This document shows, piece after piece, positions 23,733 to 32,307 of a DNA stretch of 36,565 nt. How positions within the stretch are numbered: the stretch's first letter is position 1; each line of letters opens with the position of its first letter. The stretch covers positions 1-36,565 of the forward strand of contig JAAENB010001010.1 in NCBI GenBank assembly GCA_024224995.1, written 5' to 3'. Made by a program: the position numbers and the translations under genes. This stretch comes from a bacterium (lineage in GTDB: Bacteria > Spirochaetota > UBA4802 > UBA5550). The notes beneath the pieces were generated by a model. It searched no databases, was not told the DNA's origin, and saw only the letters and a list, made by a program, of their open reading frames with translations.

Positions 23733-25071
23733 ATGCGCACATTCACCTCCTACGGTTCGGTTAACACCAGGCTCCATTATTACGCTCCACGGAAAGATCT
23801 AATTAATTCCGCGTATAAGCGGCTCCTGGGAGAAGACCCGGAAGAAAGCGGTTCCTTTATTACGGTCTGGGCTCCCCGGCAAACCGGGAAAACCTGGGTT
23901 ATGCAGCAGGTTTTATACGGCCAGGCTAAATGAAAGCGGGAAAAAATCGGGTGAAAAGACCTGCCTGCTTCATGGGCTTGCGTTAATTGGCGTTAGAAGT
24001 GTTCTGGGAATTGAGAATGTTACGGGCTCTCCTTTTAATGTGCAGCGCAGTCTGCATATCCCCAATCTTTCCCTTGAAGAGGTTCTGGGAATTTTTGAGT
24101 GGTATAAAAAAGAAAGCAGCCAGGATATGGACGATGCGGTTATTCAACGACTTTTTTACGAGACCAGGGGGCAGCCCGGGCTTACCTGCTGGTTTGGTGA
24201 ATTATTGACTGAAACGCTTAATGAGAAACCTGAAGAGCCCATTTCCATTGACGCTTTTAACCGGGTATATTACCAGGCCGGTAATGTGCTTCCTAACAAT
24301 AATATCCTGAATATTTTAAGCAAAACAAAACAGCTTCCGTACAAGGAAGTTGCCCTGGAATTGTTCCGTACCGGTGAAAAGATAGAATTCAAATTCGAAA
24401 AAGAGGAGCTCAATTTTCTCTATATGAACGGGGTCATTGACCTGGAACAATCCGGTTCCCGCACCTTTGTGCGCTTCGCTTCGCCCTTTGTGCAGAAGAA
24501 GATATTCAACCGTTTTAGTGATGAGATCTTTGAGTATATGGGCAAACTGTTTGAGCCCCTTGAAGATCTTTCCCCGGTTATTTCGGACTCGGGACTGGAT
24601 ATTATCAAACTGGTGAGGCGCTACCAGGACTATTTAATCCGGAATAAGGACTGGCTCCTGAAAGACGCGCCCCGGAGAAAAGACCTGCGGATCTTCGAAG
24701 CAGTATATCATTTTAACCTGTATCGATATCTCTATGATTTTTTAACTCCCCGCAGTGCTATGGTGTATCCGGAATTTCCCACAGGAAACGGGAAAATTGA
24801 CAGTTCGGCTTCGCTCACCACAAGCCTGGTGATTACGTACAAAGGAAAGACCTATGCCCTTGAGTTAAAAAGCTATACCGACGCCAGCGGGTATTCCAAG
24901 GCGTTAAACAAAGCCGCGTCCTATGGCACGCAGCTGGGAATAAAAACCATTTTTCTCCTGTTTTTTGTTGAGCAGGTGGGTGAAGAGAACCGGAAGAAGT
25001 ATGAAGCGGAATATTCGGAGAAGGAGTCCGGGGTTACGGTGGTGCCGCTTTTTGTGATGACCGGGGATTAA
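23733..25071 (+). pseudogene. AAA-like ATPase with nuclease-like C-terminus, internally deleted
   Basis: The 5' part (23733-23933) encodes FTSYGSVNTRLHYYAPRKDL and the Walker A run WAPRQTGKTWVMQQ, then stops. The next frame resumes at once with RLNESGKKSGEK, then LIGVRSVLGIENVTGSPFN and RSLHIPNLSLEEV, and runs to 25071. In intact relatives, as I recall them, about 100-120 residues including Walker B separate these parts, so a deletion with frameshift removed the catalytic core. The C-terminal part keeps a PD-(D/E)XK-like stretch (YALELKSYTDASG, then YGTQLGIKTIFLLFFVEQ). It cannot be a working ATPase. A GTG at 24040 could start a C-terminal fragment. A candidate TTGACA promoter lies just upstream. 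Confidence 0.75.
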
Positions 25072-25076
25072 CTAAA

Positions 25077-25421
25077 TCACTCATCCGTTTCCGATAGCCG
25101 GAATTCTTCTACAATTTCCGCACCCATTTTGAGTGCTTCCCGAAGCTGAGAAACACACTCATTGGAACATAAGGTGAAAAGAAAATCTTTTCCGTCTTCG
25201 AATGCCGGTGAACCCGGTCCCGGAACAAAAGCCCAAACCGTTCTTTTATAGGATATTATTTCCAGGGGTATGATTTCGCCTTCATATTGAGATATATCAA
25301 GCCCCGGTTTTTTTTTGCATCCCAGAGATATTATTTCTCCGGTATTCCTCATACCGCACCAGGCACAGGTCTTTATCAGCTCACTAATGTTTCTAATTCT
25401 TTCCATTTTTTTTGGATCCAT
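25077..25421 (-). CDS. Small zinc-ribbon-like protein, hypothetical
   Basis: A 114-residue soluble protein with two cysteine pairs, CAWC (18-21) and CSNEC (84-88), arranged like a split zinc ribbon, and a conserved-looking centre, KRTVWAFVPGPGSPAFED. No catalytic motif was seen. GGGGGTAAATA precedes the ATG. It is convergent with the broken AAA gene, five bases apart, and faces a palindrome-rich gap on its 5' side. Zinc binding is inferred from cysteine spacing only. Confidence 0.65.
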   Translation of the reverse strand: MDPKKMERIRNISELIKTCAWCGMRNTGEIISLGCKKKPGLDISQYEGEIIPLEIISYKRTVWAFVPGPGSPAFEDGKDFLFTLCSNECVSQLREALKMGAEIVEEFRLSETDE

Positions 25422-25479
25422 TATTTACCCCCTGGTTTAACCCTTTTATAACGTCGGGTTTTTCTTTTTTAAATCTCTT

Positions 25480-25736
25480 GTGTAGGGGCACGGCGCGCCG
25501 TGCCCCTACACGTACCGAATCCCCTCGCAGGGGCCGCACTCCTTCCCGGAATCTCCATAGCCCTGACCTGAAACCAGCCAATAAAGGCGTTGCACTGCAA
25601 CGTCTCTCAGAACCCAACCCTTGCCCGGAGCACCTTCGCAAAACAGACCCCGGTATCAACACAGTTTCTTCCGTATTTTTCCCTGCTTCGCAGGTACCAT
25701 TCTTGACCGATTACCGATAACCAGGCCCGCAGGGCC
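25480..25736. repeat. Palindrome cluster led by a 32-bp perfect palindrome
   Basis: A perfect 32-bp palindrome at 25480-25511 has the half GTGTAGGGGCACGGCG. It is followed by shorter hairpins: CCCCT-CGC-AGGGG at 25521-25533, CGTTGCA-C-TGCAACG at 25588-25602, CCTGC-TTC-GCAGG at 25682-25694 and GGCCC-GCA-GGGCC at 25724-25736. The 320-base gap has no gene. The motif TTCTTGACCGAT near 25700 recurs near 29440. TGTAGGGGCACGG-type palindromes are known in many unrelated bacteria as dispersed repeats. Confidence 0.75.
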
Positions 25737-25741
25737 ACCGA

Positions 25742-26950
25742 TCACCTTTTTTCATATCTCCTCAACACAAACGCTGTATTCTGCCCGCCGAAAGCGGCAT
25801 TTAATTTCAATATATTTGTTATTTCTGTTTTTAACGGTTTGTCTTTGATTATGCGCAGCGGTGCCCTGGGGTCGGCTTCTTCGAAATTGACCGTTGGGGG
25901 CACTTCCTGGTTTTTGAGAGAGTATATTGCTCCCAGAATTTCCATGGCTCCGCAGGCTCCAATGAGATGCCCGATCTGTCCTTTCAGGGAGAAGGCCGGT
26001 ATTTCAGTGTATCTCTCTTGAAAGACCAGTTCCATGGCTTTTGTTTCGGCAAGCTCGTTCTTTTCAGTTCCGGTTCCATGAAGGTGAACGCAGTCAATGT
26101 CCGCAGGGGCAAGCCCCGCGTCTGCTATTGCTTCCCCGGCAGCCTTTGCAAGGGCGCTGCCTGTGGGATCAGGGTCCGTTACCAGATAGGAGTCAGTTGT
26201 AGTGCTGTACCCGGCAATTTCAGCTAAGATATCTTCGGGATTTGCCTCTTCTTCATTCTGGAGCAGGTACGCCACTCCTCCTTCTCCCAGGACCAGGCCC
26301 CGTCTTTTTTTGTCAAAGGGACGGCAGGCCTCTCCCGGTTCTCCTTCCCAATCGGAAAGAGCTCCCAGTTTATAAAAACCCATATAATGAATATGGGAGA
26401 GCATGGAATCGAACCCGCCCGTAATACAGGCTGTGCCTTTGTTCTCTTTAAGCATCCGGTACGATAGTCCCATTGCCTGGGTTGAAGCGACACAGGCAGC
26501 CGCGTTAACCGTAAAATTTCCCTCTATATTGAAGTCCCGGGCCAGTTCCTCTACAACGCTGTAAGACCGCCGGGTATAACTTGCCCAGTCGATATTTTTT
26601 ACATCCTGCCTGCTTCCCACGCAGCCCACAATATCGAAATAATCTATTCCTGTTCCCATATTAAGAATACGGTCAGCAGGAGCGTATTTCTTTATTGCAG
26701 ATGAGCTTTCAAAGAGCTCTTTCATTGCCGTTTGTATAAAAAGTTCCTTCCGGTCTGTTCCCTGCCCGGTTTTTACAATTTCGCCCCCTTTTCGCACTTC
26801 AGCGCCATAATTGGTGGCAAAATACTCCGTATCGAAATTCTTAATACGATCGATCCCCTTTCTTCCCTCACGAATACCCGACATAAACTCATCCATGCCT
26901 GTTCCAATGGGAGAAGCTACTCCGGCTCCCGTAATAACAACTTTAGCCAT
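25742..26950 (-). CDS. Beta-ketoacyl-ACP synthase II-type (FabF-like)
   Basis: Condensing enzyme that extends an acyl chain with malonyl-ACP. Seen: MAKVVITGAGVASPIG at the start, the nucleophile Cys153 in NAAACVAST, His291 in HGTGT, Lys323 and His328 in KGQIGHLIGACG, and AFGGQN near the end. The C-H-H triad is complete and the length of 402 is normal. GGAGG lies eight bases before the ATG. It is the last gene of a three-gene operon with a Cys-less KS-like protein and a FabZ-like dehydratase. No ACP, malonyl transferase or ketoreductase is nearby. This suggests a specialised chain rather than housekeeping fatty acid synthesis. Confidence 0.9.
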   Translation of the reverse strand: MAKVVITGAGVASPIGTGMDEFMSGIREGRKGIDRIKNFDTEYFATNYGAEVRKGGEIVKTGQGTDRKELFIQTAMKELFESSSAIKKYAPADRILNMGTGIDYFDIVGCVGSRQDVKNIDWASYTRRSYSVVEELARDFNIEGNFTVNAAACVASTQAMGLSYRMLKENKGTACITGGFDSMLSHIHYMGFYKLGALSDWEGEPGEACRPFDKKRRGLVLGEGGVAYLLQNEEEANPEDILAEIAGYSTTTDSYLVTDPDPTGSALAKAAGEAIADAGLAPADIDCVHLHGTGTEKNELAETKAMELVFQERYTEIPAFSLKGQIGHLIGACGAMEILGAIYSLKNQEVPPTVNFEEADPRAPLRIIKDKPLKTEITNILKLNAAFGGQNTAFVLRRYEKR

Positions 26951-27541
26951 TTATACATCCTCCTGTTCATGCCAATGACGGAATATATTAATGGCTTCTT
27001 CTGTTGAGTTTAAAAACGGAGAATCTTTGATTTCTTGTTTTGTGGCAAGGGCAAAACCGCTTTCGACCATACCGTCTTTATGTACCTTTCCCGCTCCCAA
27101 AAGCAGCGGGTTTTCCTGTGGAGAATATAAGGCATAGCTGAGAAGACCCGAGGCTGATGAATAAACAGAAGCATTCTCTCCTTTTAAGTTATGTTCGATT
27201 GAAATAAATGAGAGCGCCATATTGTACAAAACCTTAAACTGGGCAAGAGGAGAAATACTGGACATCCCTTTTTCAATAAATAAACGCTGGGAAAATTCTC
27301 CATCTTCATCGGTACAGGCCTGGTAGATATGTTCAAGGCCGAAATCCTCGTATTCAACAATTCCCATAGCATAATAAACCGCCGTATCCGGGGAGAGAGG
27401 GGAATTTTGCAGCAATTTGCCCGCGCTAACTACTGCTGCCGCGGTTTCCCTGCTGAAATACTTGGCAAGTTTCCTGTTTTTAATATATTCCCGTACCGGG
27501 ATTTTGTCGTCCAGTGAATATGAATCAAATACTATTTTCAT
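26951..27541 (-). CDS. Ketosynthase-like half protein lacking the catalytic Cys
   Basis: A 196-residue protein resembling only the N-terminal half of a ketosynthase: YFSRETAAAVVSAGKLL, DTAVYYAMGIVEYEDFG, GMSSISPLAQFKVLYNMALS, and VYSSASGLLSYAL where a real KS has its nucleophile Cys. Ser replaces it, and the HGTGT and second-His motifs are absent because the C-terminal half is missing. It probably pairs with the FabF-like protein as a chain-length-factor-like or structural subunit; this is inference. Its stop is next to the KS start, and its ATG is one base after the dehydratase stop, so the three are translationally coupled. Confidence 0.7.
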   Translation of the reverse strand: MKIVFDSYSLDDKIPVREYIKNRKLAKYFSRETAAAVVSAGKLLQNSPLSPDTAVYYAMGIVEYEDFGLEHIYQACTDEDGEFSQRLFIEKGMSSISPLAQFKVLYNMALSFISIEHNLKGENASVYSSASGLLSYALYSPQENPLLLGAGKVHKDGMVESGFALATKQEIKDSPFLNSTEEAINIFRHWHEQEDV

Positions 27542-27542
27542 G

Positions 27543-28013
27543 TTACTCTTTAATAACCCGGGTATTCTTCATGCAGATCTCATAGATCTCTTTCCTGGAA
27601 TTATGGAGTTTTTCATCATTGATATCGACAAAAATAAAGGTCAACTCTCCTGTAGCGCTCGTTGCCCCGTCAATCTCAGCACTTACCTTTGCCACACCAA
27701 AGTCGTCCCGCATTGCCACAATATCGGCCCGGTAAAGGATACGGTCCCCGGGTTCTGCCGGCTTTTTAAATTTGAGCTTGTTTACAATTGAAAGTATCGA
27801 CTGCCTCAAGGGCAAATCCTGCTCTTTCATCATTATTTCAAAAAAAGAGCCTGCCAGCTGGGCCATTCCTTCCATCATAAGGCTTCCGGGAAAAATCGGG
27901 TACCCCGGAAAATGCTCGTCAAAAACATCATCTGCCAGGGTTACACACTTTACCCCGGTTATAAACTTGCCGTAGCATATTTCTTCCACCCTGTCAACCA
28001 GGTAATATCTCAT
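27543..28013 (-). CDS. FabZ-like 3-hydroxyacyl-ACP dehydratase
   Basis: A 156-residue hot-dog dehydratase. Seen: DEHFPGYPIFPGSLMMEGMA with catalytic His34 and Glu48, followed by QLAG; then KLKFKKPAEPGDRILYRADI. Length and motifs match FabZ. It is the first gene of the cassette with the KS-like half and the FabF-like enzyme, and begins after GAGGT. It is divergent from the ankyrin protein across a 54-base gap. It would dehydrate the product once a ketoreductase from elsewhere has acted. Confidence 0.88.
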   Translation of the reverse strand: MRYYLVDRVEEICYGKFITGVKCVTLADDVFDEHFPGYPIFPGSLMMEGMAQLAGSFFEIMMKEQDLPLRQSILSIVNKLKFKKPAEPGDRILYRADIVAMRDDFGVAKVSAEIDGATSATGELTFIFVDINDEKLHNSRKEIYEICMKNTRVIKE

Positions 28014-28067
28014 TGAATACCTCGTACTGTTTCTCTATCGTACCATTAAATATATGGGTTTTTTGTT

Positions 28068-29348
28068 ATGTCAAGGGGAAAAAAATTGCTATTAGCGTGT
28101 ACAAAAAAAGTAGTTGCTAAATTGTTGAGAATTACCTATAAAGAAGCTATGTCATATAAAGAAAACAGGTTAATTAAAGCATCCAGGAAAGGTAAGATAG
28201 ACCTGGTAAAAAAACTGCTTAACACCGGTACTGCTATTAATAACAGGTCAACCGGGTTCTACCGGCGGGGCCGGTACGCGCTGCTTGAGGCTATATCGGG
28301 CGGTCAGGGAAATATTGCCCGCTTACTAATAGAAAATGGAGCTGAGGTCAATATCAGCGACAGCAGGGGCCGCACTGCCTTAATGAGAGCTGTTGGCCGG
28401 GACAGTGAACTGGTTAAACTGCTTATTGAATCGGGAGCTGAGGTTAATGCCCGGTCCAACAAAGGGACTACGGCGCTCTTTTTAGCTGCCATGCTTAAAC
28501 AAAAAGAAACCGCGAAACTTCTCATAGATGCCGGTGCCGATATAGATATTAAGGAAAAATTTGGTTTAACCCCGCTTTCGGCTTCAATTAGCCGGGGGGA
28601 CCCGGACCTTGCTCAAATCCTTATTAGCGCCGGTGCAAACACCAATACTGTTAATGATGACGGTATTTCGGTTCTGGCAATTGCCATTATGAACAAAAAT
28701 ATCGATATTGTTTCGCTGCTTATACAAAACGAGGCTGATGTTAATGAATTGTCTTCATTTTTTCAGGAACCCCTGATTTTTCTGGCATGCCGCTGGGATG
28801 TTCCGGAAATCACCAGGCTTTTTTTGGAATCGGGTGCCGATGTCAATGCTCTTGATAAACAGGAACTGTCTCCCCTGCACCACGCGGTCCGTTCCGAGAA
28901 TAATGAACTGGTTCACCTGCTTCTTGAAAACGGCGCTTTTATTGATTCTGCCGACAGCTCCGGAAGCACCCCATTGCATTATGCTGCCCAGAACAATAAC
29001 CTTGATGCCGCCAAAATCCTGGTAAAAGCCGGGGCCGGCCTCAATACCGGGAACCTTGCCGGAAGAACAGCCCTTATGGAAGCTGCCCTTTATTGCAGCC
29101 GGGGTGTTCTTTCATTATTGATAGAGAAAGGAGCAGAGGTCAATGCCCTTGACAAAGAAGGATATTCTGCTTTATTGCTCGTTGTTGCTTCCCATTTCTC
29201 CAATGTCGCGGAGCCCATTGCGAAGATCTTGATAGACGCGGGAGCCGATGTTTCTATCAAAAACAAGGAAGGCCAAGGAGTCGAGAGCTTTGTCCGAAGC
29301 GGTAAGCTGCATACCATGCTTGAGGAAGCTGGTGCGGGGATCGGTTGA
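28068..29348 (+). CDS. Ankyrin-repeat protein
   Basis: A 426-residue protein made almost wholly of ankyrin repeats, about eleven from residue 30 to the end, with typical cores such as GRTALMRAVGRDSELVKLLI, ESGAEVN, GSTPLHYAAQNNN and GAEVNALDKEGYSALL. The N-terminus is short and basic, with no convincing signal peptide, so it is probably cytoplasmic. Ankyrin arrays bind other proteins; no enzyme domain is attached. No good ribosome site is seen at the first ATG. It has no obvious partner; it is divergent from the ketosynthase cassette. Confidence 0.88.
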   Translation: MSRGKKLLLACTKKVVAKLLRITYKEAMSYKENRLIKASRKGKIDLVKKLLNTGTAINNRSTGFYRRGRYALLEAISGGQGNIARLLIENGAEVNISDSRGRTALMRAVGRDSELVKLLIESGAEVNARSNKGTTALFLAAMLKQKETAKLLIDAGADIDIKEKFGLTPLSASISRGDPDLAQILISAGANTNTVNDDGISVLAIAIMNKNIDIVSLLIQNEADVNELSSFFQEPLIFLACRWDVPEITRLFLESGADVNALDKQELSPLHHAVRSENNELVHLLLENGAFIDSADSSGSTPLHYAAQNNNLDAAKILVKAGAGLNTGNLAGRTALMEAALYCSRGVLSLLIEKGAEVNALDKEGYSALLLVVASHFSNVAEPIAKILIDAGADVSIKNKEGQGVESFVRSGKLHTMLEEAGAGIG

Positions 29349-29582
29349 CGGTTGACAGAGTTCCGGCAACCAGTCTCTTTTTATTCCCAATCCTCTTTCT
29401 AATCAGTTTCTGACCTATTTTTCCCGGCCCTACCGGTGTTGTTCTTGACCGATCACCGATTACCTCCCCCAGTCTGTCCAACCGGTTTGTACTTTTTCTT
29501 TTTTCAACCTTGACAGAAATTTCATTTTTTCTCCATATGTTCATCTTCTTAAATAAAGAAAAATGTACCTATGGAGGGTTCA

Positions 29583-31172
29583 ATGAATCGTATAAAAAGG
29601 CGTATTCCTTTTAGTATAATACTGCTTGCCGGTATGTTATCGGCATCTATTTTATTTTCCTGTGATGAGGAAAAACCTGAAGCGGGGTTTGACCTGCTGT
29701 ACCAGGGCTTTTCTCAATCCAGCGGTTTTGATTATTCTTTTGGCATAAACGATATTGGTGAGGAAAAAAGTGTGGAGTTTACTATCAAGAACAGCGGTAC
29801 GCTCGATACCACTATTGAAAGTATCTCATGGACCACTGTATCAAATGACGGTCAGTTTACTCTTAACACCGGTTCCGTGAACAAGACCCTGGAACCCGAT
29901 GAAACGACCGGTTTTTCCGTTACGTTTAAACCGTCTGTTTCCGGAAATTTTTCCGGGAGTTTAAGTATTAGACACAGTGTGTGGCCCGGGGAATATATTC
30001 TCAAAGTTTCCGGTTATACCGCTGATAAATGGCAAAAACTCTCTGCCGGTTCCGAAACCGATAAATTTTACGGCAGGTCTGTTGCTGCCGATGGAAACTA
30101 TGTAATTGTTGGTGCTACTGATTCTGGCGGAAGAGGAAACGGTATTGGCGCAGCTTATATTTATGAAAGAGACGGTATTGTTCTGCCGGGCGCGGTTTCC
30201 CGGGTTACTGCACCCGGTTCCGAAGCCGATGAAAAAGACTACTTTGGCACTTCAGTTGCCATTAGCGGTGATTATGCCATTGTTGGCGCTTATGGAGATA
30301 CCGAAGCTGCCGGGGACAACTCAGGTTCAGCGTATATTTATGTTCGAAGCAGCGCTAATAACTGGGATTTTTCCCAAAAGCTGCTTGCTCCTGATGCGGG
30401 AGAGCACGATAAGTTTGGGGTTTCCGTTGCTCTTGTTGGCGATTATGCTGTTGTTGGCGCGAAAAGTAATGACGAAGCCGCTGACCAGGGCGGCGCTGTT
30501 TACTGCTATAAACGAAACGGCTCTTCATGGGACTTGATCCAAAAAATTACCGCTGCCGATGCGAATGAGTGGGGCTGTTTTGGCCATGCAGTTGCCATGG
30601 ACGGGAATAATCTTATTGTGGGTGCCTACGGCAATAACCAGGCTGGTGACTGGGCCGGCGCTGTTTATTTTTATTCCCGTTCCGGAGATTCCTGGAACCT
30701 GGTAAACGAAGTTATCCCTTCCGGTTTAACAGAAAAGAGTAAATTTGGTGTTGCCGTTGATATTTATGGGGAGTATGCTATTGTTGGAGCTCCGGCTCTT
30801 AAAGTAAGTGACGATACGACAGGTGCTGCGTTCATCTATAAATATAACGGAAGTGATTCCTGGGTACAGGTCGCACAGCTTTCGGAAGCCTCAAGGTTTG
30901 AATTCGCCTTTGGCGCGGCTGTTTCCATAAATGATTCCTATGCTATCGCAGGCAGTTATAACGGTACAGGGAATAACCTCGACCTGGCAGGAGCTGCCTA
31001 TCTCTATGGAAAGAATGGAGACTCCTGGGAACCTGTTATCAAACTTATTTCTCCGGATGCTTCGAAAAGTGATGAATTCGGCAGGGCTTTTGCTCTAATG
31101 GATGAATATGTTTTGATTGGGGCTTATGAAGCCTTTGAAGATACGGGCGCTGTTTATATGTATTTTTATTAA
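29583..31172 (+). CDS. Lipoprotein with choice-of-anchor D and FG-GAP-like repeats
   Basis: About 529 residues: a lipoprotein signal ending ASILFSC, an Ig-like domain (FTIKNSGTLDTTIESISWTT, then FSVTFKPSVSGNFSGSL), then about seven beta-propeller-like repeats of the form DKFGVSVALVGDYAVVGAKS and GAVYCYKRNG. These are FG-GAP-type repeats found in surface adhesins and alpha-integrins. No catalytic residues were seen. It is probably surface-exposed. The start at 29583 is fixed by GGAGG with five-base spacing; an ATG four codons earlier overlaps that site. The 235-base gap upstream has no gene; it contains TTGACA at 29510 with a weak -10. Confidence 0.85.
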   Translation: MNRIKRRIPFSIILLAGMLSASILFSCDEEKPEAGFDLLYQGFSQSSGFDYSFGINDIGEEKSVEFTIKNSGTLDTTIESISWTTVSNDGQFTLNTGSVNKTLEPDETTGFSVTFKPSVSGNFSGSLSIRHSVWPGEYILKVSGYTADKWQKLSAGSETDKFYGRSVAADGNYVIVGATDSGGRGNGIGAAYIYERDGIVLPGAVSRVTAPGSEADEKDYFGTSVAISGDYAIVGAYGDTEAAGDNSGSAYIYVRSSANNWDFSQKLLAPDAGEHDKFGVSVALVGDYAVVGAKSNDEAADQGGAVYCYKRNGSSWDLIQKITAADANEWGCFGHAVAMDGNNLIVGAYGNNQAGDWAGAVYFYSRSGDSWNLVNEVIPSGLTEKSKFGVAVDIYGEYAIVGAPALKVSDDTTGAAFIYKYNGSDSWVQVAQLSEASRFEFAFGAAVSINDSYAIAGSYNGTGNNLDLAGAAYLYGKNGDSWEPVIKLISPDASKSDEFGRAFALMDEYVLIGAYEAFEDTGAVYMYFY

Positions 31173-31187
31173 GTACGTCTCGTTCAT

Positions 31188-31218
31188 TGGGGAGCCTTCA
31201 TGGCTTCCCATTATTTTT
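31188..31218 (+). terminator. Hairpin terminator after the FG-GAP lipoprotein
   Basis: The stem TGGGGAGCC at 31188-31196 pairs with GGCTTCCCA at 31202-31210 (one G-U pair) around TTCAT, followed by TTATTTTT. It lies 16 bases after the stop and reaches the stop codon of the convergent TPR gene. Confidence 0.75.
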
Positions 31219-31783
31219 GACCTGTGGTCAAATTAATTTTCTTCCAGATTTTTTGCTTTTTTACAGCCTGGATATCTTCTATAGCACGTTGTGCTTCATA
31301 ATAACCAGGAATAAATTCCAGTGCTTGTTGATATGCTTCAGCAACACTTCCTTCATAACAGGTAACTGCCTTTTGGAGATATTTTTCCGCAGTGTTCAGT
31401 TTACCCAATTTCATGTATTGTATTCCTGAAAAAGTATAACCGAATGAGTCATTGGGTTTTAGTTTAATTATTTTTTTTAACCATCGAATCGCTTTTCGCA
31501 AATCCCCCCGGGTTTCGTATAAAGTTGCCATATGCATATAAATAAGATCCAGAATTTCTCCATCACTTAGTTTTATAGCTTTTCGCAAAAAGGTTTTTGC
31601 TTCATCAAAACGAAACAACAAAAGTAAAATATTCGCGTGTTCAACTAACCCCGGTACATATTCCGGGTATTGATCAATGAAGTCTTTTGATAACTCAAAC
31701 CGGTATAATAATAGCTCTTTATTTTTTTCCGATCGGTTTTCTTTTAATTGATCTTTTAATTGATCTGATCTGTCTTTTCGCAT
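31211..31783 (-). CDS. TPR-repeat protein
   Basis: A 190-residue soluble protein with three to four tetratricopeptide repeats: MATLYETRGDLRKAIRWLKK, IKLKPNDSFGYTFSGIQYMK and LGKLNTAEKYLQKAVTCYEG. An N-terminal charged helix precedes them. No signal peptide. It is a scaffold or chaperone-like adaptor; the partner is unknown. The start at 31783 is chosen because AGGTGG lies six bases before it; the longer GTG form overlaps that site. It is convergent with the FG-GAP lipoprotein and has a long gap on its 5' side. Confidence 0.8.
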   Translation of the reverse strand: MRKDRSDQLKDQLKENRSEKNKELLLYRFELSKDFIDQYPEYVPGLVEHANILLLLFRFDEAKTFLRKAIKLSDGEILDLIYMHMATLYETRGDLRKAIRWLKKIIKLKPNDSFGYTFSGIQYMKLGKLNTAEKYLQKAVTCYEGSVAEAYQQALEFIPGYYEAQRAIEDIQAVKKQKIWKKINLTTGQK

Positions 31784-31792
31784 ATTTCCCAC

Positions 31793-32307
31793 CTGTAACC
31801 GGGGCTATTCCGCCCGGTATTCTTTGTTGTATCATTGTTGCCCTCCTGCTTGTTGTAAAGCTAATTTTTTAACCGGATATAGTCAGCACTAACTACTATT
31901 TTACCGCATCGTCAAGTTTACTACGATTTCGAATAGTAAATTCTATCTATTTTTTTTGATACAAAGTCATAAATATTTATTAACCACTTTAAAAAAAGTG
32001 TACATCTTTCGGACTGATGTTCAAGACAGATTTTGTCTGGATTTTTTTTCTTACTCTATATTGACGATCTGAAATTTTAATTGTATATTGATTTTACAAC
32101 AGTTAACCAAAACAGTGTTTTTTTTCAAGAACACATTAATCTCAAATATTTCTTATATTTTACAAACAACTCTTTTTTTCCCGGTAGTTGTTCATCCTTC
32201 GATAAAACCGTCAATGTTTACGATGACAATATTAGTTATGCAGAACCTGGTCTGCCTATGCAGGCTTACGTTCATATATTTTTAATTATACTAAATGGGG
32301 GGATTCC
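31793..32307 (+). other. 515-base AT-rich gap with promoter and long leader
   Basis: No gene is supported. A near-consensus promoter lies at 32061-32089: TTGACG, a 17-base spacer and TATATT. Its +1 would be near 32096, giving a leader of about 212 bases before the ATG at 32308. The leader is pyrimidine-rich and includes a possible AACAACT/AGTTGTT hairpin near 32165-32191. Upstream, TTTACTA at 31917-31923 pairs with TAGTAAA at 31934-31940. A six-frame open stretch here lacks a ribosome site and normal composition. Confidence 0.5.

Noticed and set aside
19626..25071. Anti-phage defence island made of HEAT proteins and an AAA/nuclease
   Set aside because: The ATPase is broken, no known defence gene is nearby, and the HEAT proteins show no effector domain. 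The idea is not excluded but has no support in the sequence.
25393..25720. Open frames on both strands in the palindrome cluster
   Set aside because: They are Arg/Pro-rich products of palindromic GC-rich sequence with no starts supported by ribosome sites.
25742..28013. Complete aryl polyene or polyketide gene cluster
   Set aside because: Only three of the needed genes are present; no ACP, ketoreductase, acyltransferase, ligase or export gene is seen in the window.
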